From: Tsukamurella sp. 8F
GTDB lineage: Bacteria; Actinomycetota; Actinomycetes; Mycobacteriales; Mycobacteriaceae
Length of the DNA: 48,832 bases
NCBI RefSeq assembly: GCF_029167375.1
Contig: NZ_JARFTP010000031.1
Coordinates: 1-48,832, forward strand
Reading direction: 5' to 3'
Shown here: one piece after another, positions 26,098-35,070 of the stretch
Position numbering within the stretch: position 1 is the first letter of the stretch
How the letters are laid out: each line of letters begins with the position of its first letter
Notes under the pieces: model-generated
Told to the model about the DNA's origin: nothing
The model's input: only the letters and a program-made list of their open reading frames with translations
Database searches by the model: none
Translations under genes and position numbers: made by a program

Positions 26098-27360
26098 CTA
26101 CTGATCCAGCTCGGTCACCTCGACGACGAAGCCCTGTGCGCGCAGGCGGTCGGCGAGCACACCGTCGAGTGCGACAGCAGGGGTGAGGACGCCGTGTCGG
26201 TCGGGGAGGGGCGCGCCGCCGCGGGCGGAGTCGCCGTCGAGGGCGAGCGCAAGGGAGGCCTCGCCGAGCATGACCGCGGTCCCGGAGTAACCGGGGTCCT
26301 TGCGGGCGCCGACACGCGAGCGGTAACGGCGTCCCGAGGTGGTACGCGTGTACACCTCCGCCATGAATCTGCCTGCCGCCTGGGCCTTCTCGCTCGGACC
26401 CGAGCCGGGAGCCGGCAGAATGCGGTCGAGGAGGGGCCGTAGTGGCTTGGCCGCGATCGCCGCCACCCCGACACCCATGCCGGCCAGCACCGCGTACGAC
26501 CCGACCGTCGAAAGCCAAGGGTTGCGGCCCACCGACATGGTCTCGCGGTAGGTGAAGTCCGGCCCATACGCCCAATCCAGCAGGGCATTCGAGCGGCGCA
26601 CGACGCGAGTGTTGTACGGCGCCATGAAGAACGGGGCCAGCGAACCGGTCAGCGACGGGTCGACCTCGGCGGCGGCCACCACCGCCACGTCGGACGGCTG
26701 CTTCGGCCGCTCCTGAGTCTCGTCGGTGGTCAGCGAGTGCGGGCGGGTGGCGATGCGGCGCGCCTCCCGGTCCGTGGTGACCTCGTCGATGAGGCCGATC
26801 GCCGACGCGATGGTGCCGCCGCTCGCGCCGCCCTTCACATGGGCGACCAGTGTGGTCGGCCCGAGGGTCCCGGCGTCGTCGGTCTTCGCACGGTCGTACA
26901 GCAGCCACGTGCCGAGATCCGATGGGATGGAGTCGAATCCGCACGAGTGCACGATCTTCACACCGCCCGCGACCGCCTGGTCGTGGTACTTGTCGATGCT
27001 GCGCCGCGCGAACAGCACCTCGCCCGTGAGGTCCGTGTAGTGGGTACCCGCGTTGACGCACGCCCCCACCACGGCCTCGCCGTACTGCGCGTAGGGCCCC
27101 ACGGTGCTGCACAGCACCGCGGTCCGCGCCGCCATGGCGTCGAGCGAGGAGGGAGAGTCGACGTCCGCGATCACGAGCGGCCACTGCGCGGCTCGGACGC
27201 CGAGGCGCGAGCGCACCTGCTCCAGCTTGGCCTCGGTGCGGCCGGCGAGCGCGATCCGGACGTCGTCCGGCGCGTGCTGCGCGAGGTGTCGGGCGGTCAG
27301 CTCCCCGACGAAACCGGTGGCGCCGAAGACGATGACGTCGAATTCCCGTGCGTCGCTCAT
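26098..27360 (-). CDS. Saccharopine dehydrogenase-like / trans-acting enoyl reductase family protein
   Basis: 420-residue NAD(P)-binding protein. The Rossmann motif GATGFVGE lies near residues 13-20. Further family signatures are AVLCSTVGPYAQYGEAVVGACV, HYTDLTGE and VHSCGFDSIPSDLG. The C-terminal half has a hydrophobic segment (YAVLAGMGVGVAAIAA). This architecture matches the mycobacterial trans-acting enoyl reductases (Rv2953, Rv2449c type) that work on polyketide-derived lipids; no lysine-pathway context exists. The ATG at 27360 is leaderless-like: TAACCT (minus 27373-27368) ends 7 nt upstream. The substrate is not known; a lipid role is inferred from the family. Confidence 0.85.
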   Translation of the reverse strand: MSDAREFDVIVFGATGFVGELTARHLAQHAPDDVRIALAGRTEAKLEQVRSRLGVRAAQWPLVIADVDSPSSLDAMAARTAVLCSTVGPYAQYGEAVVGACVNAGTHYTDLTGEVLFARRSIDKYHDQAVAGGVKIVHSCGFDSIPSDLGTWLLYDRAKTDDAGTLGPTTLVAHVKGGASGGTIASAIGLIDEVTTDREARRIATRPHSLTTDETQERPKQPSDVAVVAAAEVDPSLTGSLAPFFMAPYNTRVVRRSNALLDWAYGPDFTYRETMSVGRNPWLSTVGSYAVLAGMGVGVAAIAAKPLRPLLDRILPAPGSGPSEKAQAAGRFMAEVYTRTTSGRRYRSRVGARKDPGYSGTAVMLGEASLALALDGDSARGGAPLPDRHGVLTPAVALDGVLADRLRAQGFVVEVTELDQ

Positions 27361-27421
27361 GGCGCCCAGGTTAGGCCATGTGCAGGCGCTCGGGGGCAGA
27401 GGCCGACCGGGAGCAGCGCGG

Positions 27422-28495
27422 TCAGAGGCCGACGGGGGCCGCGCGGCCGTCCGCCCGGCGGTGCCGGATCCGCTGGAACATGCGGGCTGCCCACGGGGCG
27501 AGGGCGAGCATCAGCACCACGCGCGTCATCTGCGCGGCGACGACGAAGGTGATGTCCACGCCCGACGACGATGCGACCGCGAGCACGGCGTACACGCCGC
27601 CGGGTGTCGTGGCGAGGTACCCGTCCAGCGCGCTGGTTCCGGTGGCGAGTGACAGGAGAGCCCCCAGTCCCGCGCATCCGGCGCCGATCGCCACGATCAA
27701 TGCCACCGCCCACGGCAGAAGCCGTGCGAGATGCCTGATCGAGTCGCGGGTGAATCCGAGTCCGGCTTGCCAGCCGATCGCAAGATAGCCGAGCGCGACG
27801 AGCGTCCCGGGCACCGCCGCGCCCGGGACGATTCCGGTCAGTTCGAACGCGCTGGCCAGCACCATCGGGCCGAGGAGCGCGCCTGCCGGCAGGTGCAGCA
27901 GGCGTCCGACGGCCACGCCGACCACGGTGCATCCGACGGTGAACAGCACGTCGAGCCACCACGGCTGCCGCCCCGCGGAGACGATCGTCGAACCGCCGGC
28001 GACATGCGGATAGAGCGCGGCGATCAGCGGGAGGGTCAGTGTCACGAGGCCCACTCGCAGGTACTGCACCACAGCGACCGTGCGCTCGTCGCCGCCCAGC
28101 TCGCGGGCTATCGCGACGAGGCCGGACGCTCCGCCTGCGACCAACGCGAGGGACCCGGTGAGCGGGTCCGTCGCGCGGTGCCGCCCCAGGAGCGCGCCCG
28201 CCGCGACCGAGAGGGCGAGCGTGCCGAACCCGACGCCGAGGACCGCGGGCCAGCGCGGCCCGAGTGCGGCGAGGGTGTGGGACTGCACCATCGTGCCGAT
28301 CGTGGTTCCGAGCACGCCCTGCGCGGCGAACAACGCCGGCCGCGGTAGCCGATCCGGTGCGCGGCCCGCGAGGGCGAACCCGGCGGCGCAGGCGAGCGCC
28401 GCGAAAAGCATGCCGCTCGGTACGCCGATGACGTCGAGTGCTAGGCCGGCCACGACCGAGACGGCGACGAGGGGGAGCCAGCGGCGGGTTAGCAC
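27422..28495 (-). CDS. AbrB-family (AbrB_dup) membrane protein
   Basis: 357-residue polytopic membrane protein with an internal duplication, each half having a conserved turn such as GVPSGMLFAALACAAGF and LHLPAGALLGPMVLASAFE. About ten hydrophobic segments are present. The family is often mislabelled as AbrB transcriptional regulator or ammonia monooxygenase; it contains neither DNA-binding nor oxygenase motifs and is more likely a transporter. The frame is open to a TTG at 28546, but GTG at 28495 is chosen: a GATACT -10-like hexamer ends 7 nt upstream and the longer start would leave no room for a promoter before divergent marR. Twin operators overlap both promoters, so MarR control is likely. 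Confidence 0.82.
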   Translation of the reverse strand: MLTRRWLPLVAVSVVAGLALDVIGVPSGMLFAALACAAGFALAGRAPDRLPRPALFAAQGVLGTTIGTMVQSHTLAALGPRWPAVLGVGFGTLALSVAAGALLGRHRATDPLTGSLALVAGGASGLVAIARELGGDERTVAVVQYLRVGLVTLTLPLIAALYPHVAGGSTIVSAGRQPWWLDVLFTVGCTVVGVAVGRLLHLPAGALLGPMVLASAFELTGIVPGAAVPGTLVALGYLAIGWQAGLGFTRDSIRHLARLLPWAVALIVAIGAGCAGLGALLSLATGTSALDGYLATTPGGVYAVLAVASSSGVDITFVVAAQMTRVVLMLALAPWAARMFQRIRHRRADGRAAPVGL

Positions 28496-28500
28496 AGTAG

Positions 28501-28514
28501 CAAGTATCAGCTTG
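28501..28514. promoter_or_regulatory. MarR operator, copy 1 (membrane-protein side)
   Basis: CAAGTATCAGCTTG has 4-bp inverted arms CAAG/CTTG around 6 nt. It overlaps the GATACT -10-like sequence of the minus-strand membrane-protein gene. The same CAAG-N6-CTTG pattern recurs 53 bp away on the marR side. Confidence 0.6.
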
Positions 28515-28553
28515 ATATTCTGGGCAGTCAAATCGATGCGGTGCAAGATATAC

Positions 28554-28567
28554 CAAGTACAGTCTTG
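28554..28567. promoter_or_regulatory. MarR operator, copy 2 (over the marR -10 box)
   Basis: CAAGTACAGTCTTG repeats the CAAG-N6-CTTG pattern. Its central hexamer TACAGT (28558-28563) is itself the -10 box of the leaderless marR gene, whose ATG begins at 28570. Binding would block the promoter directly. Confidence 0.62.
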
Positions 28568-28569
28568 CT

Positions 28570-28992
28570 ATGTCTGACAGTACCGACCTACGCATCGCGG
28601 TCAACGCCCTGAACCGTGAGCTGCGCAGCCACCGATCACCGGCGGGGCTCACGCAGACGCAGTACACGATCCTCGGGTACCTCGACCGGGTCGGCCCGGC
28701 CACGCCCGCCCGATTGGCCGAGTACTTCCGCGTCAAGGGGCAGTCGCTCACCCTCTCGGTGAACACGCTGACCGAGCGGGGGCTGGTGAGCAGGCGCCAG
28801 GACGACGTCGATCGGCGCCGTCAGTTCGTCGAGCTGACCGATGCAGGTCGCGTTCTGGTCGACGAGGACCGCGCCGTCCGCGACGTCTGGCTCGAGACGG
28901 CGATGGCCGAGCGGCTCACTGAGCTCGAACGCGGCGTACTCCGGCTCGCGGTACCGGTGCTGCTCACCCTCGCGGGAGACGTCGGGGCGTGA
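28570..28992 (+). CDS. MarR-family transcriptional regulator
   Basis: 140-residue winged-helix repressor. Core: [40 protein letters not shown] (recognition helix) and the wing [17 protein letters not shown]. Divergent from the AbrB-type membrane-protein gene, with two matching palindromes in between, so it almost certainly represses itself and the neighbour and responds to a small ligand. The ATG is leaderless: TACAGT ends 6 nt upstream and no Shine-Dalgarno is visible. The ligand is not known; the exporter-like neighbour suggests it could be the exported compound. Confidence 0.9.
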   Translation: MSDSTDLRIAVNALNRELRSHRSPAGLTQTQYTILGYLDRVGPATPARLAEYFRVKGQSLTLSVNTLTERGLVSRRQDDVDRRRQFVELTDAGRVLVDEDRAVRDVWLETAMAERLTELERGVLRLAVPVLLTLAGDVGA

Positions 28993-29086
28993 CCGCCCGC
29001 CACCGCGCCGGAGCCCCTCGAGCCGGGCCGGTGTGCCGCCCAGCGCTGAGGACCGGGGCATGTCGGTGGGGATTACCCTGGGCCGG

Positions 29087-30745
29087 GTGAGTGCAGCCCA
29101 TCCGAGTAATCCGTCGACCCTGCAGGCGCGGGTGCTCGTCGACGAACTGGTCCGCGGTGGCGTCACCGATGTCGTGCTGTGCCCGGGATCGCGGAACGCG
29201 CCCCTGTCGTTCGCGGTGCACGCCGCCGACGCCCGCGGCGAGCTGCGGCTGCACGTGCGGATCGATGAGCGCGGTGCCGGCTTCCTCGCGGTCGGCATGG
29301 CCGCCGCCACCCGCCGCCCGGTCGCTGTGATCATGACGTCCGGAACCGCGGTGGCCAATCTCAGCCCAGCGGTGTTCGAGGCCAACTACGCGCGGGTGCC
29401 GCTCGTGGTGATCAGCGCGAACCGCCCGTACGAGCTGCTGGGTTCGGGCGCCAACCAGACTGTCGAGCAGTTCGGGATCTTCGGTACCCAGGTCCGCGCG
29501 GCGATCAGCCTGGGGCTTGCGGAGCCCGGGCTGGACCGCAACTCGCAGTGGCGCAGCGCGGTCTGCCGCGTCCTTGCCGCGGCTCGCGGCGCGCGATCGG
29601 GCAACGCGGGCCCCGTCCAGTTCGACGTGCCTCTGCGCGAGCCACTCGTCCCTGACGATCCCGAGCCCACCGACGCCCTCGGTCGCCCGGACGGCGGGGC
29701 CTGGACGGTTGCACCCGTCGGCACGCTGGACGTTCCGCTGCCCATCGATCTGACGCCGGACACCGTGGTCATCGCAGGGCACGGCGCCGGGCCGAATCCC
29801 GAGCTCGCGAACCTTCCGACCGTCGCCGAGCCCACCGCGCCGCAGGCTCCCGTAGGGCAGGGCGGCCTGCCGCTGCACCCGTGGGCGCTGCCGCTGCTCA
29901 AGCCGCGGCAGGCGATCATCTGCGGCCGCCCCACGCTGCATCGCGAGGTGAGCGCGCTGCTCGCGGATCCGGGCGTGACCGTCTATGCCGTCACAACCGG
30001 CCCGCGCTGGCCGGACGTGTCCGGCAACGTCGTCGCCACGGGCACGCGGGTGGTGCCGGTCGGTGCGCCGGACCCGGAGTGGATGGCGGCATGTGCCGAT
30101 GCCGACGCCGCGGCGCGCGCGTCGGTCGCGGCGGGACTCGACGAGGGGCCGGCGACCGGCCTACACGTTGCCCGCGCGGTCTGCGCGGCGCTCCGGCCGG
30201 GCGACACCCTCGTCGTCGGGGCATCGAACCCGGTTCGGGACATCGCCCTCGCCGGCGATCTGCCCGTGGGCGTGCGGGTCCTGTCCAACCGCGGCGTCGC
30301 AGGGATCGACGGCACGGTGAGTACCGCGATCGGCGCGGCGCTCGCCCGACCCGAGTCTCGGACGATCGCGCTGATGGGTGACCTGACGTTCGTCCACGAC
30401 GCGTCCGGGCTGCTGATCGGCCCCGACGAGCCGCGTCCCGACAACCTCACGATCGTGGTCGCCAACGACAACGGCGGCGGCATCTTCGAACTGCTCGAGC
30501 AGGGCGACCCGCGCTACTCATCGGATCTGTATCGCGGCGCTGCGCGGCGGGTGTTCGGCACGCCGCACGGCACGGATATCGAATCCCTGTGTCGCGCGTA
30601 CGGTGCGCGTTATGCGGCGGGCGGCCTTGCCGACCTCACCGCGTCCGGCCTCGCCTCCGACGGCCTCCGCGTCGTCGAGATCCGCACCGACCGCGCCGTC
30701 CTGCGTGCGTTGCACCGCTCGATGCGGGAACGGATTCGCGTGTGA
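29087..30745 (+). CDS. menD: SEPHCHC synthase MenD
   Basis: 552-residue thiamine-diphosphate enzyme that combines 2-oxoglutarate and isochorismate in the first committed step of menaquinone synthesis. It shows [15 protein letters not shown] and [14 protein letters not shown] (ThDP glutamate region), [21 protein letters not shown], and the C-terminal ThDP/Mg segment [14 protein letters not shown] with [14 protein letters not shown]. Length matches M. tuberculosis MenD (554). GTG at 29087 is preferred over an in-frame ATG at 29060: TACCCT (29074-29079) ends 7 nt before it and the shorter N-terminus fits the family. The stop overlaps the next GTG by 4 nt. First gene of the menD-to-htpX run. Confidence 0.95.
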   Translation: MSAAHPSNPSTLQARVLVDELVRGGVTDVVLCPGSRNAPLSFAVHAADARGELRLHVRIDERGAGFLAVGMAAATRRPVAVIMTSGTAVANLSPAVFEANYARVPLVVISANRPYELLGSGANQTVEQFGIFGTQVRAAISLGLAEPGLDRNSQWRSAVCRVLAAARGARSGNAGPVQFDVPLREPLVPDDPEPTDALGRPDGGAWTVAPVGTLDVPLPIDLTPDTVVIAGHGAGPNPELANLPTVAEPTAPQAPVGQGGLPLHPWALPLLKPRQAIICGRPTLHREVSALLADPGVTVYAVTTGPRWPDVSGNVVATGTRVVPVGAPDPEWMAACADADAAARASVAAGLDEGPATGLHVARAVCAALRPGDTLVVGASNPVRDIALAGDLPVGVRVLSNRGVAGIDGTVSTAIGAALARPESRTIALMGDLTFVHDASGLLIGPDEPRPDNLTIVVANDNGGGIFELLEQGDPRYSSDLYRGAARRVFGTPHGTDIESLCRAYGARYAAGGLADLTASGLASDGLRVVEIRTDRAVLRALHRSMRERIRV

Positions 30746-31191
30746 GCGCCGCGGTACTGCGGCGGCTGCAGCTCACACTCGTGTGGGCAGGTGTCCTCGT
30801 AGCGGTCCTGTGCGCGCTGCTCGTGGTCGCGGCGTGGCGTGACGACCGTGCGATCGAGGCCCACATGGGTACGGCGACCGCGGACGTACTCTCCGCAGGC
30901 GCGACACGGTCGACCATCAGCTTCTACACATCCGATGGCGTCAACCACAATCCGCCGCTCGGCGTGCTCTACCCGAGCGAGCTCACCGTCGGGGACCGCA
31001 TCCAGGTGCAGTACGACGTGCAGCAGCCCGAGCTGGTGCGCGTCGCCGGACGTACGGCGGCCGTCGCCGTCGTGCCCGCGGCATCGGTGGCCGTCGGAAC
31101 GTGGCTGGTCATCGGGGCGGTCATGGTCGCCTTGGCCCAGACCAGGCGGCGGAACAGTTCACCGGACGTTCGGCACGAGGTCAGCTCGTAG
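30742..31191 (+). CDS. DUF3592 membrane protein (Rv0556-like)
   Basis: 149 residues: a transmembrane helix ([20 protein letters not shown]) near residues 10-30, an extracytoplasmic domain typical of DUF3592 ([20 protein letters not shown] and a [12 protein letters not shown] loop), and a second helix near residue 110-135. Function unknown. The GTG at 30742 overlaps the menD stop (GTGA) so translation is coupled. The same position is held by Rv0556 in M. tuberculosis. Confidence 0.85.
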   Translation: MSAAVLRRLQLTLVWAGVLVAVLCALLVVAAWRDDRAIEAHMGTATADVLSAGATRSTISFYTSDGVNHNPPLGVLYPSELTVGDRIQVQYDVQQPELVRVAGRTAAVAVVPAASVAVGTWLVIGAVMVALAQTRRRNSSPDVRHEVSS

Positions 31192-31220
31192 GTGCAGCCA
31201 GGTCGATCGGCTGCGGGACA

Positions 31221-32384
31221 GTGACGACCGTGCGGGTAGCCATCGTCGCGGAATCGTTCCTTCCCAACGTCAACGGCGTCACCAACTCGGTGCTTCGTCT
31301 GCTCGAGCACTGCGCGCGGACGGGTCACGAGGCTATGGTCATCGCCCCGGATTCCCCGCGTGGTGAGCCTGCCGCCGAACTCAGTCACCTGGGTTTCCCG
31401 GTGCATCGCGTGCCCGCGATGATGGTGCCCAAGATCTCGTCGCTCCCCATCGGGCAGCCGCATATGGCCATCGTCGACGTGCTGCGCGACTTCGCTCCCG
31501 ACGTCGTGCACCTCGCTTCCCCCTACTACCTCGGCGCCGGCGGTCTCGCCGCCGCCAAGCGTCTCGGCGTCCCGACGGTGGCGATCTACCAGACCGACGT
31601 CGCGGGCTTCGCCGACTCGTACGGACTCGGCCCGCTCACCCGCGCCGCATGGTGGTGGACCCGGCAGATGCACAGGCAGTGCGACCTGACGCTCGCGCCA
31701 TCCAGCGCGGCCGTGGCCGACCTGGAGGAGCACCACATCCCGCGCGTTCGGACGTGGGGCCGGGGCGTCGACGTCGAGCGCTTCGCTCCGTCGTGGCGCT
31801 CGCTCGAGCTGCGCGCGGACTGGCTGGGTGCGCACACCGACCGGATGGTCGTCGGCTTCGTCGGCCGGCTGGCGGCGGAGAAGCATGTGGACCGGCTGGC
31901 GTCGCTGAACGGTCGTGACGACGTACAGCTGGTCGTCGTGGGCGACGGACCCGAGCGTCCGCGTCTACAGGCGCTGATGCCGGGCGCGGTGTTCACCGGC
32001 CAGCTCGGAGGTGCCGACCTGGGCCGCGCATACGCATCGCTCGACGTGTTCGTCCACCCGGGAGAACACGAGACGTTCTGCCAGGCCGTTCAGGAGGCGC
32101 TCGCTTCGGGCGTGCCTGCGATCGCGCCGGATCAGGGTGGGCCGCGGGACCTCGTCGCACACTGCCGCAACGGCTACCTGCTCCCGCCGAAGGAGTTCGC
32201 CGAGTTGCTGCCCGGGGCGGTGTCCGCGCTGCGCGACCCCGGCCTGCGGGCGCGGTTCGGCGACGCGGCGCGCAAGTCCGTGCTGGGCCGCACATGGCCT
32301 GCGCTGTGCGAGCAGCTGTTCGCCCACTACGCGGATGTGCAGGGCGCCCCGCGGCGTTCCGGTGGCCTCCGCACCGTCGTGTAG
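31221..32384 (+). CDS. mgtA: GT4 glycosyltransferase, MgtA/PimB-like mannosyltransferase
   Basis: 387-residue GT-B glycosyltransferase of family GT4. The N-terminal domain opens with [20 protein letters not shown], a hallmark of the GDP-mannose-dependent alpha-mannosyltransferase group. The C-terminal domain has [16 protein letters not shown], the acceptor-site [22 protein letters not shown] (EX7E-like) and [11 protein letters not shown]. In mycobacteria and corynebacteria MgtA mannosylates glucuronyl-diacylglycerol or PIM precursors of lipomannan-type glycolipids at the cytoplasmic membrane face. Placement between menD/DUF3592 and menG is the same as Rv0557, which supports the symbol. GTG at 31221 is chosen (a second GTG at 31230 is possible). 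The exact acceptor is not readable. Confidence 0.88.
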   Translation: MTTVRVAIVAESFLPNVNGVTNSVLRLLEHCARTGHEAMVIAPDSPRGEPAAELSHLGFPVHRVPAMMVPKISSLPIGQPHMAIVDVLRDFAPDVVHLASPYYLGAGGLAAAKRLGVPTVAIYQTDVAGFADSYGLGPLTRAAWWWTRQMHRQCDLTLAPSSAAVADLEEHHIPRVRTWGRGVDVERFAPSWRSLELRADWLGAHTDRMVVGFVGRLAAEKHVDRLASLNGRDDVQLVVVGDGPERPRLQALMPGAVFTGQLGGADLGRAYASLDVFVHPGEHETFCQAVQEALASGVPAIAPDQGGPRDLVAHCRNGYLLPPKEFAELLPGAVSALRDPGLRARFGDAARKSVLGRTWPALCEQLFAHYADVQGAPRRSGGLRTVV

Positions 32385-32393
32385 CTTGCAGGA

Positions 32394-33083
32394 ATGTCTC
32401 GCGCCTCGTTGGATAAAAAGCCGGCCGAGGTGGCCTCGATGTTCGACGGGGTCGCCCGCCGGTACGACCGAATGAACACCCTGATGACCGCCGGGCTCGA
32501 CCGTTCGTGGCGGCGGAGGACGCGCGCCGCGCTCGAGTTGCAGCCGGGCGAGAAGGTTCTGGATCTGGCGGCGGGGACGGGCGTCTCCACCGTCGAGCTC
32601 GCCCGCTCCGGAGCGTGGGCGGCGGCGTGTGACTTCTCGGTCGGGATGTTGCGGTCGGGCCGGTTCCGGCGTGTCCCCATGACCGCGGGCGACGCGATGG
32701 CGCTGCCCTTCGCCGACGGCGTCTTCGACGCGGCCACCATCTCCTTCGGGCTCCGCAACGTGTCCGACCCGGCGGCTGGGCTGCGTGAGATGGCCCGCGT
32801 CGTGCGGCCGGGCGGGCGCCTCGTCGTGTGCGAGTTCTCGACGCCCACGTGGAAGCCCTTCCGCACCGCATACGAGCGGGTCGCGCTGCGGGCGATCCAG
32901 GTCATCGCCGACCGTGCGTCGTCGAATCCCGAGGCGTACACGTACCTCGCCGAGTCGATCCAGCAGTGGCCCGATCAGCGCGGCCTCGCGGAGACGATCC
33001 GAGACAGCGGCTGGGAATCGGTGCGCTGGACCGACCTGACCGGTGGTGTCGTGGCCCTGCATTGGGCTCGGCGGCCCGAGTGA
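32394..33083 (+). CDS. menG: Demethylmenaquinone methyltransferase MenG (UbiE family)
   Basis: 229-residue class I SAM methyltransferase that performs the last step of menaquinone synthesis. It has the N-terminal [20 protein letters not shown], motif [16 protein letters not shown] (about 60-74), [18 protein letters not shown] and the UbiE signature [17 protein letters not shown]. It is somewhat shorter than E. coli UbiE, normal for actinobacteria. The ATG at 32394 has TAGCTT ending 6 nt upstream, so it may also be leaderless. It follows mgtA by 9 bp. The polyprenyl synthase gene follows after 50 bp. Confidence 0.95.
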   Translation: MSRASLDKKPAEVASMFDGVARRYDRMNTLMTAGLDRSWRRRTRAALELQPGEKVLDLAAGTGVSTVELARSGAWAAACDFSVGMLRSGRFRRVPMTAGDAMALPFADGVFDAATISFGLRNVSDPAAGLREMARVVRPGGRLVVCEFSTPTWKPFRTAYERVALRAIQVIADRASSNPEAYTYLAESIQQWPDQRGLAETIRDSGWESVRWTDLTGGVVALHWARRPE

Positions 33084-33133
33084 GCCGCGACGCCCGGCGG
33101 GCGGAACCTGGGAATGAAGTTAGGCTGGCGGAC

Positions 33134-34129
33134 GTGGAGAACACGGTGACGTCCCTGGACCTCGGGTCCGACGCGTTCGCAGAGGACCTGCGCGCCGACC
33201 TGGCGCGGGTCGAGACGGTTATCCGCGAGGGCATCGAGACCGCGCACGACTGCGTGATCGAGGAGGCCCTACACCTGTTCGAGGCGGGCGGTAAGCGCTT
33301 CCGGCCGATGTTCACGCTGCTGGCCGCGCGGGTCGGGCCCGACCCGAAGAACACCGAGGTCGCGATCGCCGCAGCCGCGCTCGAGACGACCCACCTCGCC
33401 ACGCTCTACCACGACGACGTCATGGACGAGGCGGACACGCGTCGCGGGGCACCGTCGGCGAACTCCCGGTGGGGCAACAGCATCGCGATCCTCGCGGGCG
33501 ACTTCCTGTTCGCCAAGGCCTCGGGCTACGGCGCCCAGCTCGGTCCGCGCGCCGTCGGTGTGATCGCCAAGTGCTTCGGCGAACTGGTGACCGGCCAGAT
33601 GCTCGAGCTCAAGGGAGCCGAGGCCGGGGATCCGATCCAGCACTACCTCGACACCATCTGGGGCAAGACTGCGAGCCTCATCGCGACGTGCGGCCTGCTC
33701 GGCGGGCTGCACGGCGGCTGCTCGGAGGAGGACGCCCAGCGGCTCTACCGCATCGGGTCGGCGGTCGGCATGGCATTCCAGATCAGCGACGACATCATCG
33801 ACATCAGCTCGGTGGCACAGCAGTCCGGCAAGACGCCCGGCACGGACCTGCGCGAGGGCGTCCACACGTTGCCGGTCCTGCACGCCCTGCGGGACTCCGG
33901 GCCCGACGGTGACCGCCTCCGCGAGATCCTCATCGGGCCCGTCACCGACGACGCCCTGATCGCCGAGGCGATAACACTCCTCGACCGGTCCGACGGTATG
34001 AAGCGGGCCAAGGTGACGCTCGAGGAGTACGCCGAGGACGCCCGGACCGAGCTGGCGCAGCTGCCCGAGTCCGAGGCGCGATCCACGCTGGAGTCGCTGG
34101 TGTCCTTCACGGTCGCGCGCGTCGGCTAG
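33134..34129 (+). CDS. Long-chain polyprenyl diphosphate synthase (GrcC-like)
   Basis: 331-residue trans-isoprenyl diphosphate synthase, probably making the menaquinone side chain. First Asp-rich motif DDVMD at residues 94-98, second DDIID at 219-223, plus GGKRFRP at the IPP site and GKTASLIATC. Residues ahead of the first motif are small or aliphatic (THLATLYH), as in long-chain (heptaprenyl to decaprenyl) enzymes rather than farnesyl synthases. The GTG start at 33134 has TAGGCT (33121-33126) ending 7 nt upstream, fixing it as leaderless. Position next to menG and before htpX matches grcC1 (Rv0562) in M. tuberculosis. Exact chain length is not readable. Confidence 0.92.
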   Translation: MENTVTSLDLGSDAFAEDLRADLARVETVIREGIETAHDCVIEEALHLFEAGGKRFRPMFTLLAARVGPDPKNTEVAIAAAALETTHLATLYHDDVMDEADTRRGAPSANSRWGNSIAILAGDFLFAKASGYGAQLGPRAVGVIAKCFGELVTGQMLELKGAEAGDPIQHYLDTIWGKTASLIATCGLLGGLHGGCSEEDAQRLYRIGSAVGMAFQISDDIIDISSVAQQSGKTPGTDLREGVHTLPVLHALRDSGPDGDRLREILIGPVTDDALIAEAITLLDRSDGMKRAKVTLEEYAEDARTELAQLPESEARSTLESLVSFTVARVG

Positions 34130-34147
34130 GCGCCGGCCCACGTCCAA

Positions 34148-35020
34148 GTGCACGCCACGCTGAACCGCTGCCGCACCGTCGCACTGCTCGGCCTCCCGCC
34201 GGTCGCGATGATGCTGGTCGGCCTGTTCTTCGGCCGGATCGTGCTGGTGGTGGCGATGGTCGGCGGCATCGGCGTCGCCGCGTACGTGTACCTGATGAGC
34301 GGGAACCTCGCCCTGCGCGCCATGCATGCCCGGCGCGTGTCCGAGCTGCAGCATCCGGCGCTGTATCGGGTGGTACGGGATCTGTCCACGACGGCCCGGC
34401 ACCCTATGCCGACGCTGTACGTCTCGCCCACCCGCGCGCCGACCGCGTTCGCAGTCGGTCACAACCCGGGCGCGGCGTCGCTGTGTTGCACCGCGGGGCT
34501 GCTGGACGCGCTCGACGAGCGTGGCCTGCGCGCCGTCGTCGCTCATGAGCTCGCGCACGTGCACCATCGCGAGACCCTCGTCGGCTCGGTGGCCGGAGCC
34601 CTCGCCGCCGTGCTGTGCGGACTGTCCGGGTTCGGTTACCTGGTATCCGGGTTCGACGGTGTGCGGCGCGGCGCCGGTGACGGTGCGCCCCGCACGCCCC
34701 GCAGCGTGCGCGCTGCGCTAGCCCTGTTGGCGCCCCCGGCGGCCCTGATCGTGCGGTGCGCAGCACCCCGCGCGTGCGAGCTACACGCCGATGAGCGCGG
34801 TGCCGTGCTGTGTGCCGACCCGGAGGGTCTGGCCCGTGCGCTCGAGACGCTCGACTCGGCGGCCCGCGCCGCGCCGCTGCCGCCCGAGCCGGAGCTGGTC
34901 ACGCAGGCGCACCTGATGATCGTGCCGCCGTTCCGCCCCGACGACGCCGTCGTCCGCCGCTTCAGCTTCCACCCGCCGGTAGCCGAGCGGACGGCCCGGT
35001 TGCGCGCGATGATCGGCTGA
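34148..35020 (+). CDS. htpX: HtpX-like membrane M48 metalloprotease
   Basis: 290-residue zinc metallopeptidase. Two N-terminal hydrophobic helices (about 11-50) anchor it. The catalytic HELAH is at residues 133-137, with a probable third zinc ligand in CELHADERGA near residue 215, and a further hydrophobic stretch near 140-165. HtpX cleaves misfolded membrane proteins under stress with its active site in the cytoplasm. The GTG start at 34148 lies 18 nt after the polyprenyl synthase stop. Same order as Rv0562-Rv0563. It is convergent with the DHA2 transporter gene. Confidence 0.9.
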   Translation: MHATLNRCRTVALLGLPPVAMMLVGLFFGRIVLVVAMVGGIGVAAYVYLMSGNLALRAMHARRVSELQHPALYRVVRDLSTTARHPMPTLYVSPTRAPTAFAVGHNPGAASLCCTAGLLDALDERGLRAVVAHELAHVHHRETLVGSVAGALAAVLCGLSGFGYLVSGFDGVRRGAGDGAPRTPRSVRAALALLAPPAALIVRCAAPRACELHADERGAVLCADPEGLARALETLDSAARAAPLPPEPELVTQAHLMIVPPFRPDDAVVRRFSFHPPVAERTARLRAMIG

Positions 35021-35040
35021 CTGCCGCGGAGCGTGCCGGA

Positions 35041-35065
35041 GGGGCCCTACGCCGCAGGGTGCCCC
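35041..35065. terminator. Weak hairpin between htpX and the MFS gene
   Basis: GGGGCCCT (35041-35048) pairs with AGGG and CCCC (35056-35065) with a 2-nt bulge and 7-nt loop. It lies between convergent genes. No T-run. Possible terminator only. Confidence 0.35.
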
Positions 35066-35070
35066 AGGCG

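Noticed and set aside
27368-27381. Half iron box (AGGTTAGGC) before the enoyl-reductase-like gene
   Set aside because: The second half does not match; the minus-strand TAACCT is better explained as a leaderless -10 hexamer.
28841-29086. Extended menD start giving a 634-residue protein
   Set aside because: The added 82 residues overlap marR in another frame and have no MenD similarity; GTG at 29087 with TACCCT fits the family length.
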